A stretch of 64,000 bases of DNA, taken from assembly GCF_042665095.1 (NCBI RefSeq), contig NZ_JBHTBV010000003.1. One strand, 5' to 3'. This DNA comes from Gordonibacter pamelaeae. Lineage in GTDB: Bacteria; Actinomycetota; Coriobacteriia; Coriobacteriales; Eggerthellaceae. Below, one piece after another: positions 1-9,051 of this stretch. A program made the position numbers and the translations under genes. Positions within the stretch are counted from its first letter, which is position 1; every line of letters begins with the position of its first letter. The notes beneath the pieces were generated by a model, which worked only from the letters and a program-made list of their open reading frames with translations, made no database searches and was not told the origin of the DNA.

Positions 1-1502
1 GTGGCCAGCATCGCGCGCACGCGCGACACCGTGGAGTGGAAGTCGGCGGCTTCGGCATCCCATGTCTCCTCGTCGAAGAGCAGGCGCATGACCAGCTCGC
101 GGTCGGCCTCGCTCACGTCGAGGTAGTGCTCGTGGACGAACGCCCGGTACACCGACTCGGCGGCGGCGTAGCCCTCCTGCTGCGAGGAGCCGCCCTCCAG
201 CAGCCATGCGGGCGCGTCCTGGTACTCGGCGTCCGCCACGTCGTCCAGCACGATGCGGTACGACCGCTCCCCCAGCAGGCCCTCAGCGAGCGTGCCGCCG
301 TCGCGTCCGCCCACGATGGACGCGCCCTCGGCGGACCTCAACGAATACGGCGCGTACACGTAGGCGCGGTCGGCACCCACCGCCTCGAGGGAGATCGTGC
401 AGGTTCCCGTCGGCTGGCCGCCGTTGGCGACCGACGCGTCATCCAAGGAGGCGCGCTGCTTCGCGGGCTGGAACCCCTGTTCGGAGAGCCAGGCGAACAT
501 GCCCGTCCACGTACCCTCGTAGGCGGCGTGGTCGAGCGGCTCCCATGCGCCGTCGGCGAAGGTCGCGCCCACGAACCCGCGCAGGCCCACCTGGTCTTGC
601 GGAACGCCCTCGAAGGTCACGGCGAGCCGCTCCTCGTCGCCGCCCATGCCGGGAACCTCGGCCAGGTCGCCCTCGGGGAGCGCGTCGTCTCCGAAGCGCG
701 CCTCGTCCACCCCGGCCGCCACCGCCCCGCGCAGAGCGTCGACCGCCGGCGCGGGCTCGTACGCCCCCACCGCGCCCATGCAGGCGGCCATGAGCGCGAC
801 GCCTGCCAGGCACGACGCCGCCGCGGCCCCTGGGGAGGCGAGCCGTCCGCCCACGGCCAGATGCCATGCCGCCAGCCATCCGCCACCGCCCAGCACGAGG
901 ACCGGCACGGCCGCGCCCGCGCGCAGCCAGAGGCAAACCGCCCCGCAGCCGAGCACGGCCAGCGCGAGGCCGACGAGCGAGCGCCGCTCCAGCAACAGCC
1001 ACGCGAGCGCCGCGGCCACCGCGCCGGCAGCCAGGTAGAACACCGGGCCCGCCGCCCCCTCCGCCACGGGAAGCAGGGCGGCGTAGGCGTCGAACGTCTC
1101 GTCGAACCGCGCGATCAGCTGGTTCGCGAACGCGAACAGGCCGGCCCGCACCGTCGGGAGGGCGATGGTCGCGAATACGGCCATCGCGGCCGCGGCCGCG
1201 GCGAGCAGCCGCCCCCGCCCGAACGCGGAGGCAAGCTGCAGCACCGTCGCCGTCGCCAGCGCGGCGACCAGGAACGCCGCCGCACCGCCCGGCTCGCAGC
1301 AAGCGCTGAACGCGCAGGCGAGCCCTGCCAGCAGAAGCGCCGACGCCAGCAGGTTCGCCAGCGCGTCGCCCGCGGCGGGCCCCAGCCGCCGGCGGCCGTC
1401 CGACCGGGCGCGCAGCACGACCGTCCTGCCCGCCGGGCCGTCGGCGGGCGCCGGCCGGAAACGCTGCAGCGCCGAAACGAGGATGTTCTCGCGAGCTCCC
1501 AT
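1..1502 (-). CDS. Transglutaminase-like membrane protein (TgpA type), C-terminus beyond window
   Basis: An open frame runs from ATG at 1502 to the window edge without a stop, so the gene is cut and about 500 residues are visible. The N-terminal half is strongly hydrophobic with about six predicted membrane helices. A soluble segment follows (roughly residues 220-480) that resembles the region before the cysteine-protease core of TgpA/DUF3488 transglutaminase-like proteins; the Cys-His-Asp core itself would lie off the window. The start codon is 1 bp past the stop of the DUF58 gene, so the two are translationally coupled. MoxR, DUF58 and TgpA genes commonly occur together and are thought to act in envelope protein maturation. 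The assignment rests largely on this context. Confidence 0.75.
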   Translation of the reverse strand, partial: MGARENILVSALQRFRPAPADGPAGRTVVLRARSDGRRRLGPAAGDALANLLASALLLAGLACAFSACCEPGGAAAFLVAALATATVLQLASAFGRGRLLAAAAAAMAVFATIALPTVRAGLFAFANQLIARFDETFDAYAALLPVAEGAAGPVFYLAAGAVAAALAWLLLERRSLVGLALAVLGCGAVCLWLRAGAAVPVLVLGGGGWLAAWHLAVGGRLASPGAAAASCLAGVALMAACMGAVGAYEPAPAVDALRGAVAAGVDEARFGDDALPEGDLAEVPGMGGDEERLAVTFEGVPQDQVGLRGFVGATFADGAWEPLDHAAYEGTWTGMFAWLSEQGFQPAKQRASLDDASVANGGQPTGTCTISLEAVGADRAYVYAPYSLRSAEGASIVGGRDGGTLAEGLLGERSYRIVLDDVADAEYQDAPAWLLEGGSSQQEGYAAAESVYRAFVHEHYLDVSEADRELVMRLLFDEETWDAEAADFHSTVSRVRAMLA

Positions 1503-1503
1503 G

Positions 1504-2673
1504 TCAGATGGACACGCTCCTCACCCGTTCCTCCAGCGCGTCGACGGGAATGCGCGTGATGCGGAAGGCTTCGGCGTCCTCCACCGACTCGGCTCCGCCG
1601 GCCTCCACCAGAAGCACGCTCAAGTCGGTCAAACGCCCCATGACGCCGAGCGCGACGTGGTCGACCATCGTCGTGACCAGGACGGTCTTCGTGAAGCTGC
1701 GCTCGCGCCGGTAGGCGTCGAACAGCTGCGCGGCCTGGCCGAACGAGAGCGGCAGGGGCACGGACACCAGCAGGTCGAGCGCCGAATCGAACGACGCGGG
1801 CGAGTCGACCATGGCGTCCACGAGCTCCCCCTCCGACGCGACGGCCACGTTGTGGCCCAGGCTCTGCCGGCAGAGGTCGTAGCTCACCGACGCGGCCAAG
1901 CCGAGCGCCGCCGCCAGCACGTCTGCAGGCGGGCGCTCGCCGTTCGGCAGCCTCCGCCCCAGATCCACGAGGACGAGCACGTCGTAGTTCGAAGGGTGGC
2001 TGGCCTCGCGCACCATCAGCTTGTCCATCTTCGATGACAGCTTCCAGTGGATGGCTGCCAAGGGGTCGGAGGGCCGGTACTCGCGGATGTCGAACGTCTC
2101 GCTCATGTCCTGCCCCTTGCGATGGCGGTCGTACGACGACCCGGCGAAGCGCGCCTGGGGAGCACGCTCGAAGGGGACGCTGAGGTCGACCAGCGCCGGG
2201 TAGACCGTGTACGAGCCTGAGAACGGGCAGGCCATGCGCTCGCGCCAGAGGCCCAGGGGGTCGAACGAGAGAACCTCGGCCGCAGACACCTCCACGCGCC
2301 CGCAGGCCGCGGTGTCGAGCGGGAGCTCGAAGCGCCCGCCGCGCGACGCGCCCTCCAACACGACGCGCACGCGCTCCTCCTCGCCCAGCATGACGTTGCG
2401 GAACGTCACCTCAAGCTCGATGCGCTGGGGTGCCGAAGGGCCGCGCCGCCCCACGCCGACGGCCAGGAAGAGCGGCTGCCCCACCCGGCACGATGTGGGC
2501 AGGCCCAGCTCCACCGTCATGCCCCGCGCCGCGGCGACGCCCGCCAACTTGCACGCCGCAGGCAGCAAGGCCAGGAGTGCGAGGAACGCCAGCGCCGGCG
2601 GCTCGTTCGTTCCCACGAACACGATAGCGGCGACGGCGAGCGCAGCCAGGTAGACGATGCGGGGGCGCAGCAC
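1504..2673 (-). CDS. DUF58 domain-containing protein
   Basis: This 389-residue protein begins with two hydrophobic helices (about residues 5-45). The DUF58 signature follows near residues 185-225, with the motif FDIREYRPSDPLAAIHWK. DUF58 proteins have a von Willebrand A-like region and are usually encoded between a MoxR ATPase and a transglutaminase-like protein, as here. It starts 15 bp after the moxR stop and ends 1 bp before the next start, so the three genes form one operon. Its molecular role is not established in the family; a membrane-anchored adaptor for the ATPase is an inference. Confidence 0.88.
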   Translation of the reverse strand: MLRPRIVYLAALAVAAIVFVGTNEPPALAFLALLALLPAACKLAGVAAARGMTVELGLPTSCRVGQPLFLAVGVGRRGPSAPQRIELEVTFRNVMLGEEERVRVVLEGASRGGRFELPLDTAACGRVEVSAAEVLSFDPLGLWRERMACPFSGSYTVYPALVDLSVPFERAPQARFAGSSYDRHRKGQDMSETFDIREYRPSDPLAAIHWKLSSKMDKLMVREASHPSNYDVLVLVDLGRRLPNGERPPADVLAAALGLAASVSYDLCRQSLGHNVAVASEGELVDAMVDSPASFDSALDLLVSVPLPLSFGQAAQLFDAYRRERSFTKTVLVTTMVDHVALGVMGRLTDLSVLLVEAGGAESVEDAEAFRITRIPVDALEERVRSVSI

Positions 2674-2688
2674 GGGCCGACCTCGCGC

Positions 2689-3645
2689 CTAGCGGCGAAC
2701 GTGCGCGGGCGAGCCCAGGGAGGGCGGGGCGACGGACTCCATGACGGATCGGAGGATGTCGGCGGCCGAGACGGACTCGATGCGCGCCTGGGGGCGCAGC
2801 ACCAGGCGGTGCGCGCACACGTCCACGAACACCTCGCGCACGTCCTCCGGCGTGACGTAGTCGCGATCGCGCATGAGCGCGCAGGCGCGCGCCATCCGGC
2901 TGAGCGCGATGATGCCGCGCGGGCTGACGCCCAGCTCAACCAGGTCGATGGCGCGGGTGGCCTCGCACAGGCGCGTGATGTAGAGCAGCACCTCGTCGGA
3001 GACGGCGATGGAATCGAGGTAGTTCTGCACGGCCAGCAAATCGTCACGGCTCACCATGGGCCGCACGTCTTCCAGGGGGTTGGCGTGGCGGCGCGATTTG
3101 ATGATGTCCACCTGGTCGGCCGTGCTGGGGTAGCCGATGCTCAGGCGCACCATGAAGCGGTCGAGCTGCGAGTCGGGCAGGGGCTGCGTGCCCACCGACC
3201 CCACCGGGTTCTGCGTGGCTATGCATACGAAGGGCCGGGGCACCGGGTGCGTGACGCCGTCCACGGTGACGGCCATCTCCTCCATGACCTCGAGCAGCGC
3301 CGACTGCGTCTTGGCCGAGGCGCAGTTGATCTCGTCGCCCAGAAGCAGGTTGCAGTTCACCGCGCCCATGGTGAAGCGGAACGACCCGGCATCCTTGTCA
3401 TAGAGCGAGAAGCCCATGATGTCGGAGGGCATGGTGTCGGGTGTGAACTGGATGCGCTTGAAGTCCAGGTCGAGCGCCTTCGACAGGGCCAGCGCGAGCG
3501 TGGTCTTGCCCACGCCGGGATAGTCTTCCAGCAGCACGTGCCCGCCGGCGTAGACGGCCATGAGCGCCTTCTCGATCACCTCCTGCTTGCCCACGAGCGC
3601 CTTGCCCACCTCTTTGACGATGCTGCGCGATTGCTCGATGATCAT
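2689..3645 (-). CDS. MoxR family AAA+ ATPase
   Basis: The 318-residue product has a Walker A motif (GVGKTTLALALSKAL, near residues 40-55), a Walker B-like LLGDEIN near residue 105, and the AAA lid seen in MoxR proteins. MoxR ATPases act as chaperones in assembling or activating partner proteins, often with VWA/DUF58 partners. I chose ATG 3645 rather than the in-frame ATG at 3666 because it gives an ATGA overlap with the upstream kinase stop and has a purine-rich ribosome site (AAGGGGAAGG) at suitable spacing. It is the first of three genes of the envelope operon and is coupled to the histidine kinase above it. Confidence 0.92.
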   Translation of the reverse strand: MIIEQSRSIVKEVGKALVGKQEVIEKALMAVYAGGHVLLEDYPGVGKTTLALALSKALDLDFKRIQFTPDTMPSDIMGFSLYDKDAGSFRFTMGAVNCNLLLGDEINCASAKTQSALLEVMEEMAVTVDGVTHPVPRPFVCIATQNPVGSVGTQPLPDSQLDRFMVRLSIGYPSTADQVDIIKSRRHANPLEDVRPMVSRDDLLAVQNYLDSIAVSDEVLLYITRLCEATRAIDLVELGVSPRGIIALSRMARACALMRDRDYVTPEDVREVFVDVCAHRLVLRPQARIESVSAADILRSVMESVAPPSLGSPAHVRR

Positions 3646-5381
3646 GCGTTGTCCTTCCCCTTGCATCTGCCCGAGCGGATGCGGCCGAACAGCGCCTCCA
3701 ACTCGTCGAAGTCCACGGGCTTGCCGATATGCCCGTCCATGCCCACGGCACGCGAGCGGCGCGCGTCCTCGGCGAAGGCGTTCGCGCTCAGCGCCACGAG
3801 CGCGATTCTCTGCGCGTCGGGCCGCGCGGAGGCCCGTATGCGGCGCGCGGCCTCCCAGCCGTCCATGCCGGGCATCTTGATGTCCATGAGCACCGCGTCG
3901 AAGCCGCCGGGCTCGCTGTCCTCGTACAGCTCGAGCGCCTCCTCGCCGATGCGGGCGCGCACCACGTCGATGCCGCGCAGCTTGAGCAGCGACGTGGTGA
4001 TGCGGGCGTTCACGTCGTTGTCCTCGGCCAGCAGCATGCGCAGGCCGGCGAGGGGCGAGTCGGCCGCGGGGACGGGGGCTGGGGCCGGATCGGCAGGGGC
4101 AGCGGGCTCGGCGGGAGCGGCGGGATGCGGCAGGAGCGCGACGCTCTCGGCTCCCCCGGCGCGCTCGGCGGCGTGCAGAAGCTCGCCGGTCCAGCGCGAC
4201 GCCTCGGCAGTTGCGGCCGAGGCGGCCACCGTCGCCTCGTCGGACAGGTCGAGGGCCAGGTAGACGGACATGTCGCTGCCGCGCCCCACCTCGCTATCGA
4301 TGACGATCTCGCCGCCCATGAGCCTGACTAGGCTGTCCGCGATGGCCATGCCCAGCCCGCTGCCCCCGAACGTCGGCGCGATGGAGCCGTCTTCCTGCTC
4401 GAACGGGCGGAAGATGCGCCCGAGGAACTGCGGGTCGATGCCCTTGCCCGTATCGCGCACGCGCACGAGGTAATGCGCCCGCCCGTCGCGGCGGCGCATC
4501 TCCTGGAACGTCACCGTCACCGACCCGCCGGCCGGGGTGAACTTGAGCGCGTTCGACACGAGGTTCACGATGACCTGGCCCAGCCGCAGCCGGTCGCCCA
4601 CGACGAAGCGGTCCTCGCACTCCTTCAACTCTACGGCGAAGGCCACGTCGCGCTCCGCAGCGGAATGCCCGAAGATCGACCTCACGTCCTCGGCGAGCGA
4701 CGCCAGGTCGAAGGGCCGCCGCTCCAGCTCCACCTTACCCGCCTCCAGCCTGCTCATGTCCAGGATGTCGTTGACCAGCGACATGAGGAACTGCCCGAGG
4801 CCGGCCGCCTCGTCCAGGTCGCGCGCCAGCTCGTCGGGCTGGCCGCCGTGCGTGCGCGCCAGCTCCAGCAGGCCCACGATGCCGTTGAGCGGTGTGCGTA
4901 TCTCGTGGCTCATCTTGTTGAGGAAGTCGGTCTTGACCTGCGCGTCGGTGGACAGGTCGCGCAGCTGGCCGCGCAGCTCGTCCATGCGCTCGCGCTCGAT
5001 CTGGGCATCGTCGAACGACACGAGGTAGCCGAAGCCGTCCAGCACGCGCTCGACCGTGCAGCGGAAGAAACACGGTTCGTCATCCCCGTCGGCGGTGAAC
5101 GGGAAGTCGAACCAGAGGCGGCCCACCCCGTCCCATGCGTCCACGCGGTGCCTGATCGAGCGCCGGGTCTCGGGCTCGATCAGGCGGTAGAGGGCCTCTA
5201 TGTCGTCGTCCATGCGCTCGGGCGGCAGGCGGAACACGCGCTCGAAGTTGGCGCTCACGTGCACGGGGCGCAGGTCGCCCGCCCTGACCAGCAGGTGCAC
5301 CGACCTCCCCGCCTCATCGAAGGCGCGGCGAAACAGGTCGAAGCCCTCGTCAGGCCGACCCCTCTTCCGTGTGCCCAGCAC
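3642..5381 (-). CDS. Cytosolic hybrid sensor histidine kinase (PAS-HisKA-HATPase-REC)
   Basis: This 579-residue protein has no membrane helix. A PAS-like sensor occupies about residues 20-125. HisKA follows, with phospho-acceptor His159 in MSHEIRTPLNGI, then a HATPase domain with N box (LVSNALKF) and G boxes (DTGKGID, GSGLGMAI). A C-terminal receiver (about 450-570) carries the acceptor Asp in VLMDIKMPGMDGW near residue 497. No HPt domain is visible, so phosphorelay would need a separate HPt protein or the receiver may be autoregulatory. The stop overlaps the MoxR start (ATGA), linking the kinase to the MoxR-DUF58-TgpA operon. The signal sensed cannot be read from the sequence. Confidence 0.88.
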   Translation of the reverse strand: MLGTRKRGRPDEGFDLFRRAFDEAGRSVHLLVRAGDLRPVHVSANFERVFRLPPERMDDDIEALYRLIEPETRRSIRHRVDAWDGVGRLWFDFPFTADGDDEPCFFRCTVERVLDGFGYLVSFDDAQIERERMDELRGQLRDLSTDAQVKTDFLNKMSHEIRTPLNGIVGLLELARTHGGQPDELARDLDEAAGLGQFLMSLVNDILDMSRLEAGKVELERRPFDLASLAEDVRSIFGHSAAERDVAFAVELKECEDRFVVGDRLRLGQVIVNLVSNALKFTPAGGSVTVTFQEMRRRDGRAHYLVRVRDTGKGIDPQFLGRIFRPFEQEDGSIAPTFGGSGLGMAIADSLVRLMGGEIVIDSEVGRGSDMSVYLALDLSDEATVAASAATAEASRWTGELLHAAERAGGAESVALLPHPAAPAEPAAPADPAPAPVPAADSPLAGLRMLLAEDNDVNARITTSLLKLRGIDVVRARIGEEALELYEDSEPGGFDAVLMDIKMPGMDGWEAARRIRASARPDAQRIALVALSANAFAEDARRSRAVGMDGHIGKPVDFDELEALFGRIRSGRCKGKDNA

Positions 5382-5417
5382 CCGCGCCCCTCTCCGGCGA
5401 TGCCCCGTCGCGGCGGC

Positions 5418-7013
5418 TTACTCCATGCTCAGGTCGATGGCGTCCATGTCCAAGCGCGGGAACAGCGGGTCGCCGATCTCCACCGCGTTGCCGGCGGGCA
5501 GCTGGCCCCAGGCCGTGGCGGCCTCGATGTCGGTCACGGCCGTGATGTCGCCGAGCGACAGGCGGCGGAACACCTCGGCCGACGTGTTCGGCATGAACGG
5601 CGCCAGGTACAGCGCGATGATGCGGATGGCCTCGAGCGCGTTGTAGATGACGGCCGCCAGCTCATCGGCGGTCTCCTCGTTCTTCGCGAGGTTCCACGGG
5701 GCGCTCTCCTCCACGTAGAGGTTCACGCGGCCCGCGAGCTTCTGCACCGTGGCGGCCGCGGCCGTGAAGTCCACGTCGCCGAGGGCGCGGTCGTACTCGG
5801 CGTACAGCTCCTCGGTTATCTCGCGCAGCGGGTTGGCCCCCACGAGCGCCGCAGCGGACGCCGGCACCTCGGGCACCTGGCCGTCGAAGTACTTCTTCGT
5901 CATGTTGAACACGCGGCTGCAGAGGTTGCCCCAGGTGTTGGCCAGGTCGGCGTTGTACACCTGCACCATGCGCTCCATGGAGATGGAGCCGTCGGCGCCG
6001 AACTGCACGTCGCTCATGAAGTAGTAGCGGTACGCGTCCACGCCGAACACGCGGCAGAGGTCGGCCGGCTTCAGCGCGTTGCCCTTCGACTTCGACATCT
6101 TCTCGCCCTTGGTGAGCAGGAAGCCGTGGCCGAACACCGTGTGGGTGATGGGCATCCCGGCCGCCAAGAGCATGGCCGGCCAGATGACGCAGTGGAAGCG
6201 CGTGATGTCCTTGCCCACGAAGTGGTACTGCATGGGCCAGCGGCGGTCGAACTCGCCGGCGCGCTCGCCCTCGTCGCCGTAGCCGATGCCGGTGAGGTAC
6301 GCCAGCAGCGCGTCGGCCCACACGTAGGCCACGTGGCCCTCGTCGAACGGCAGCGGCACGCCCCAGTCGAACGTGCTGCGGCTGATGGACAGATCCTTCA
6401 GGCCGCTCTTCACGAACGACACGATCTCGTTCTTGCGCGTCTCGGGGCGGATGAAGTCGGGGTTCTCCTCGTAGAACGCGAGCAGCTTGTCGCCGAACTC
6501 GGACAGCTTGAAGAACCAGTTCTCCTCGCCGCCCGCCTTCTGCACGGGACGCTTGCAGTCGGGGCACACGAGCTGCCCCTCGTCGTTCTTTTCGAGGTCG
6601 CTCTCGGCGTAGTACGTCTCCTCGTGCACGCAGTACCAGCCCTCGTAGCTGCCCTTGTAGCACCAGCCCTTGTCGTAGAGCTCCTGCCAGAATTTCTGCA
6701 CGCTCTTCGCGTGGCGCGGCTCGGTGGTGCGCACGAAGTCGGTGTAGGTGATGCCCAGCATGTCCCACGCGTCGCGGAACGCGGGCTCCATGGAGTCGCA
6801 CCAGTCCTGCGGGGTCATGCCCTTGGCGGCGGCCGTGTCGGCCACCTTCTGGCCGTGCTCGTCCATGCCCGTGACGAACGCGACGTCGTAGCCGTTCATG
6901 CGCTGGTAGCGCGCCACGGTGTCGGCCGCGATGGTGGTGTACGCCGTGCCGAGGTGCGGGGCGGCGTTGACGTAGTAGATGGGAGTGGTGAACGAGTAGG
7001 TTCCCTTTGACAT
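5418..7013 (-). CDS. metG: Methionyl-tRNA synthetase
   Basis: The 531-residue class I synthetase charges tRNA-Met. The HIGH-like motif is HLGT at residues 20-23 within YYVNAAPHLGTAY, and KMSKS is intact (KMSKSKGN, about residues 304-311). A CPDCKRP knuckle lies near residue 150 in the connective domain. The protein ends after the anticodon-binding helices and lacks the C-terminal Trbp111/EMAP-like dimerisation domain found in longer MetG proteins. A TAGAAT -10-like hexamer on the minus strand at 7091-7096 could be its promoter; the -35 is poor. The rest of 7014-7287 shows nothing I can name. Confidence 0.96.
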   Translation of the reverse strand: MSKGTYSFTTPIYYVNAAPHLGTAYTTIAADTVARYQRMNGYDVAFVTGMDEHGQKVADTAAAKGMTPQDWCDSMEPAFRDAWDMLGITYTDFVRTTEPRHAKSVQKFWQELYDKGWCYKGSYEGWYCVHEETYYAESDLEKNDEGQLVCPDCKRPVQKAGGEENWFFKLSEFGDKLLAFYEENPDFIRPETRKNEIVSFVKSGLKDLSISRSTFDWGVPLPFDEGHVAYVWADALLAYLTGIGYGDEGERAGEFDRRWPMQYHFVGKDITRFHCVIWPAMLLAAGMPITHTVFGHGFLLTKGEKMSKSKGNALKPADLCRVFGVDAYRYYFMSDVQFGADGSISMERMVQVYNADLANTWGNLCSRVFNMTKKYFDGQVPEVPASAAALVGANPLREITEELYAEYDRALGDVDFTAAAATVQKLAGRVNLYVEESAPWNLAKNEETADELAAVIYNALEAIRIIALYLAPFMPNTSAEVFRRLSLGDITAVTDIEAATAWGQLPAGNAVEIGDPLFPRLDMDAIDLSME

Positions 7014-7287
7014 GGTGCTTTCCTCACGTATCGGGACCGCAGGGCGAATGATGCCCGGTCGGCCGCATGGACAAACGCAACAACCGATCTATTCTAGCAC
7101 GTGGGTCCCGCGCGAAGGACCGGATCTCGCCCCGAGCACATGAAACGAGAACGCCGATACACGGGGCGCGGGAACACGGCTGCAGCCAGCCGTCGCATGC
7201 CAACGGCGGACGACGCAGCAGCATCGCGGCGTTCGGCTGCTGCCACCAGGGGGCGGATGGAAAGGGAACACCCTGCGCAAGGGCGCC

Positions 7288-8313
7288 TCAAGTGGGCGGC
7301 AGCATGGGCATGCGCAGGTCGCGGGCGAAGTCGTAGCCGATCACCTTGCCCGAGGGGGTTTCGAGCCAGGCGCGCTCCCCGTGCGAGTACGAGGACAGCT
7401 CCGCAGTGGTGGCGAAGCCGTTCGCGAAGGCGGCCACGGCGTCGAGGCGGGCGACCTCCCCAGGGGCGAAGGCGGAGAGGTCGGCGCTGCGGCGCGCGAC
7501 GACGATGCGCCCGTCGCCCTGCTCGTGGTACGCGAGCGTCGTGCCGTCCACGAGCGCAGCCATGACGAGGTCGTACTGGTCGGGGACCGGGCCGTAGTCG
7601 GCGCGGGCGTAGCGCAGCCCGGTGAAGCCGACGCCCTCGTCGCGGAAGGCCGAGAAGTCCAGATAGAACAACACCTTGTTCAGCTTCGTCACGAACAGGT
7701 TCCCCACCTGCGCCGCAAGGTAGACAACCGCCTCCCGCAGGCGGTCGGCATCGAATACGCGCATGCCCGTTTCCGGCGAGGCCGTGCGCGGCAGGCTATC
7801 CAGCAGGTCGAGGCGCACCACGGCATAGTCTATCCTGCTGGCCGCCTGCTGCTCGACGGCCCGCAGCGCGCGCTCTCGGTCCCGCTCCCCCAGGCGCGGC
7901 GCGCCGCTGCGCAGACGCTCGCGCAGTACCTGGGGGACGCGCGCCTGGCGGAGCAGCTCGGCATGCGACTCCGAGGGGAGGGCGCCGCCCTCGTAGCGCT
8001 GCACGCTGGCCACCCCGATGCCGAGGATGGCCGCGAGCACGCGCTGCGAGAATCCGTAGCGCCGCCGCAAGGCCACGATCTCGTCGGGCTGCGGAACGTC
8101 TCGGGCCTCGCGGTAGGCCGCATACATCTTCTCGAAGTTGCGATCCATGGTTGCCGCATGACCGATACGGTTGCCGCACAAGGGGCAAACAGGGTACCAA
8201 AACTCGTCGGTTATAGGGACGCCCCTGACATCGACCGTCTCCCGAACCGCAATCACCGGGGCATCGACCTCGTTGTAGCAGGCATCACAGATGGTTCTCA
8301 CGGTTTCAGCCAA
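7288..8313 (-). CDS. MqsA-like antitoxin with zinc ribbon, HTH and SocA/DUF4065 (Panacea) domain
   Basis: Three modules are visible. An N-terminal zinc ribbon has two CxxC pairs (ICDACYNE and YPVCPLCGN). An HTH follows (LRRRYGFSQRVLAAILGIG), as in MqsA/HigA antitoxins. The C-terminal region resembles DUF4065/SocA (about residues 205-330, including TKLNKVLFYLDF). The most plausible start is TTG at 8313, which overlaps the toxin stop and has GGGAGGG 8-9 bp upstream; GTG at 8301 is the alternative, and the longer frame to 8469 would run back through the toxin gene. Toxin-first order and overlap match mqsRA operons. Such antitoxins normally bind both the toxin and the operon promoter; that is family knowledge, not seen here. 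Confidence 0.82.
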   Translation of the reverse strand: MAETVRTICDACYNEVDAPVIAVRETVDVRGVPITDEFWYPVCPLCGNRIGHAATMDRNFEKMYAAYREARDVPQPDEIVALRRRYGFSQRVLAAILGIGVASVQRYEGGALPSESHAELLRQARVPQVLRERLRSGAPRLGERDRERALRAVEQQAASRIDYAVVRLDLLDSLPRTASPETGMRVFDADRLREAVVYLAAQVGNLFVTKLNKVLFYLDFSAFRDEGVGFTGLRYARADYGPVPDQYDLVMAALVDGTTLAYHEQGDGRIVVARRSADLSAFAPGEVARLDAVAAFANGFATTAELSSYSHGERAWLETPSGKVIGYDFARDLRMPMLPPT

Positions 8314-8702
8314 GTTCGGGTCCCTCCCTTCGGTACGGATAGGACAATCGATGCTCGGCTTCGTGGAACGAGACGCACACCGCTTGCACGCATCCCGACG
8401 AGAAGAAAGCCGCCAGCTTAACGTATACCTCGTACATAGGTATATAAGCGCCGAACACCCACACGTCATGAGGGCGTCCTTTGTCGTCGGGAAGAGGACC
8501 GGCGGAGTAATTGGAAACGCGCAAACCGCAAACGGTCGGTCTCATGTACCTGCCGGCTGTTAAATCCGACAAGCTGCATGAACCGCCTCGTCTTTCCTTG
8601 CGGGTTCCCCAATCCGGCGATGACGAATCGCTCGTAAGGCACAGCCCGCACCAAAGCCAGCACGGCTTCGATCTTCCATCTTTCGGCTACCTTGCCCGAC
8701 AT
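8306..8702 (-). pseudogene. MqsR-like toxin gene, apparently frameshifted
   Basis: Two overlapping frames complete each other. The first runs from ATG 8702 with SGKVAERWKIEAVLALVRAV and continues through GNPQGKTRRFMQLVGFNSRQ. The second, ending at 8306, continues with SAGPLPDDKGRPHDVWVFG and EVYVKLAAFF, then VCVSFHEAEH. Removing one T from the TTT run near 8522-8526 would join them into a product of about 130 residues. The C-terminal pattern VYVKL...VCVSFHE resembles the last strands of MqsR-type RNase toxins. The gene lies directly upstream of its presumed antitoxin and overlaps its start. The shift could be a real inactivating mutation or an assembly error in the homopolymer. Family assignment is by pattern only. 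Confidence 0.68.
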
Positions 8703-8718
8703 CGACCCTCGCTTAAAC

Positions 8719-8790
8719 TCACCTCAATTGATGTGTCTACCCTACATGATAAGCAAGTAGATGTCCAGAAGAATCACCTCAATTGATGCG
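8719..8790. promoter_or_regulatory. Two-copy operator upstream of the toxin-antitoxin operon
   Basis: The 15-bp sequence TCACCTCAATTGATG occurs at 8719-8733 and again at 8774-8788, 55 bp apart. The first copy sits in a near-perfect 16-bp palindrome, CACCTCAATTGATGTG (8720-8735), with only one mismatched pair. Both lie between the toxin start (8702) and the stop of the XRE gene (8792), where an autoregulating antitoxin would be expected to bind. Assignment to the antitoxin is inferred from position. Confidence 0.6.
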
Positions 8791-8791
8791 G

Positions 8792-9043
8792 CTAATCGAA
8801 GTAGAACAGGTCCTCGAACTTCTTGTCGAGCGCGATGCACAAGACGAGCGCCAGCTTCGCGGTGGGGTTGAACAGGCCCGTTTCGATGGCGGAGATGGTC
8901 TGGCGCGACACGCCCACGAGGCGCGCGAGGTCGGTTTGCGACAGGCCCTGCTCGGCCCGGGCCGCCTTCAGGCGGTTCTTGAGCTCGAGCTCGCCATCGT
9001 TGCCGTGGACGTCGTCGATCCCGAGGGAGGGAAGCTTCATCAT
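8792..9043 (-). CDS. XRE-family (Cro/CI, YozG-like) transcriptional regulator
   Basis: This 83-residue protein is essentially one helix-turn-helix: LKAARAEQGLSQTDLARLVG, then VSRQTISAIE, and a short tail ending KKFEDLFYFD, as in small YozG-like regulators. The start is ATG 9043 (a second ATG is at 9040), 8 bp past the stop of the DUF6442 gene, so the pair forms an operon. Small XRE proteins of this kind usually sit beside a small membrane protein and repress their own promoter. The double operator at 9434-9472 upstream of the operon is its likely target. Confidence 0.88.
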   Translation of the reverse strand: MMKLPSLGIDDVHGNDGELELKNRLKAARAEQGLSQTDLARLVGVSRQTISAIETGLFNPTAKLALVLCIALDKKFEDLFYFD

Positions 9044-9051
9044 GGCCGGCC

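Noticed and set aside
8466..8702. Independent 78-residue gene
   Set aside because: It is the first half of the frameshifted toxin; its last 18 residues are out of frame and the homologous remainder continues in the next frame.
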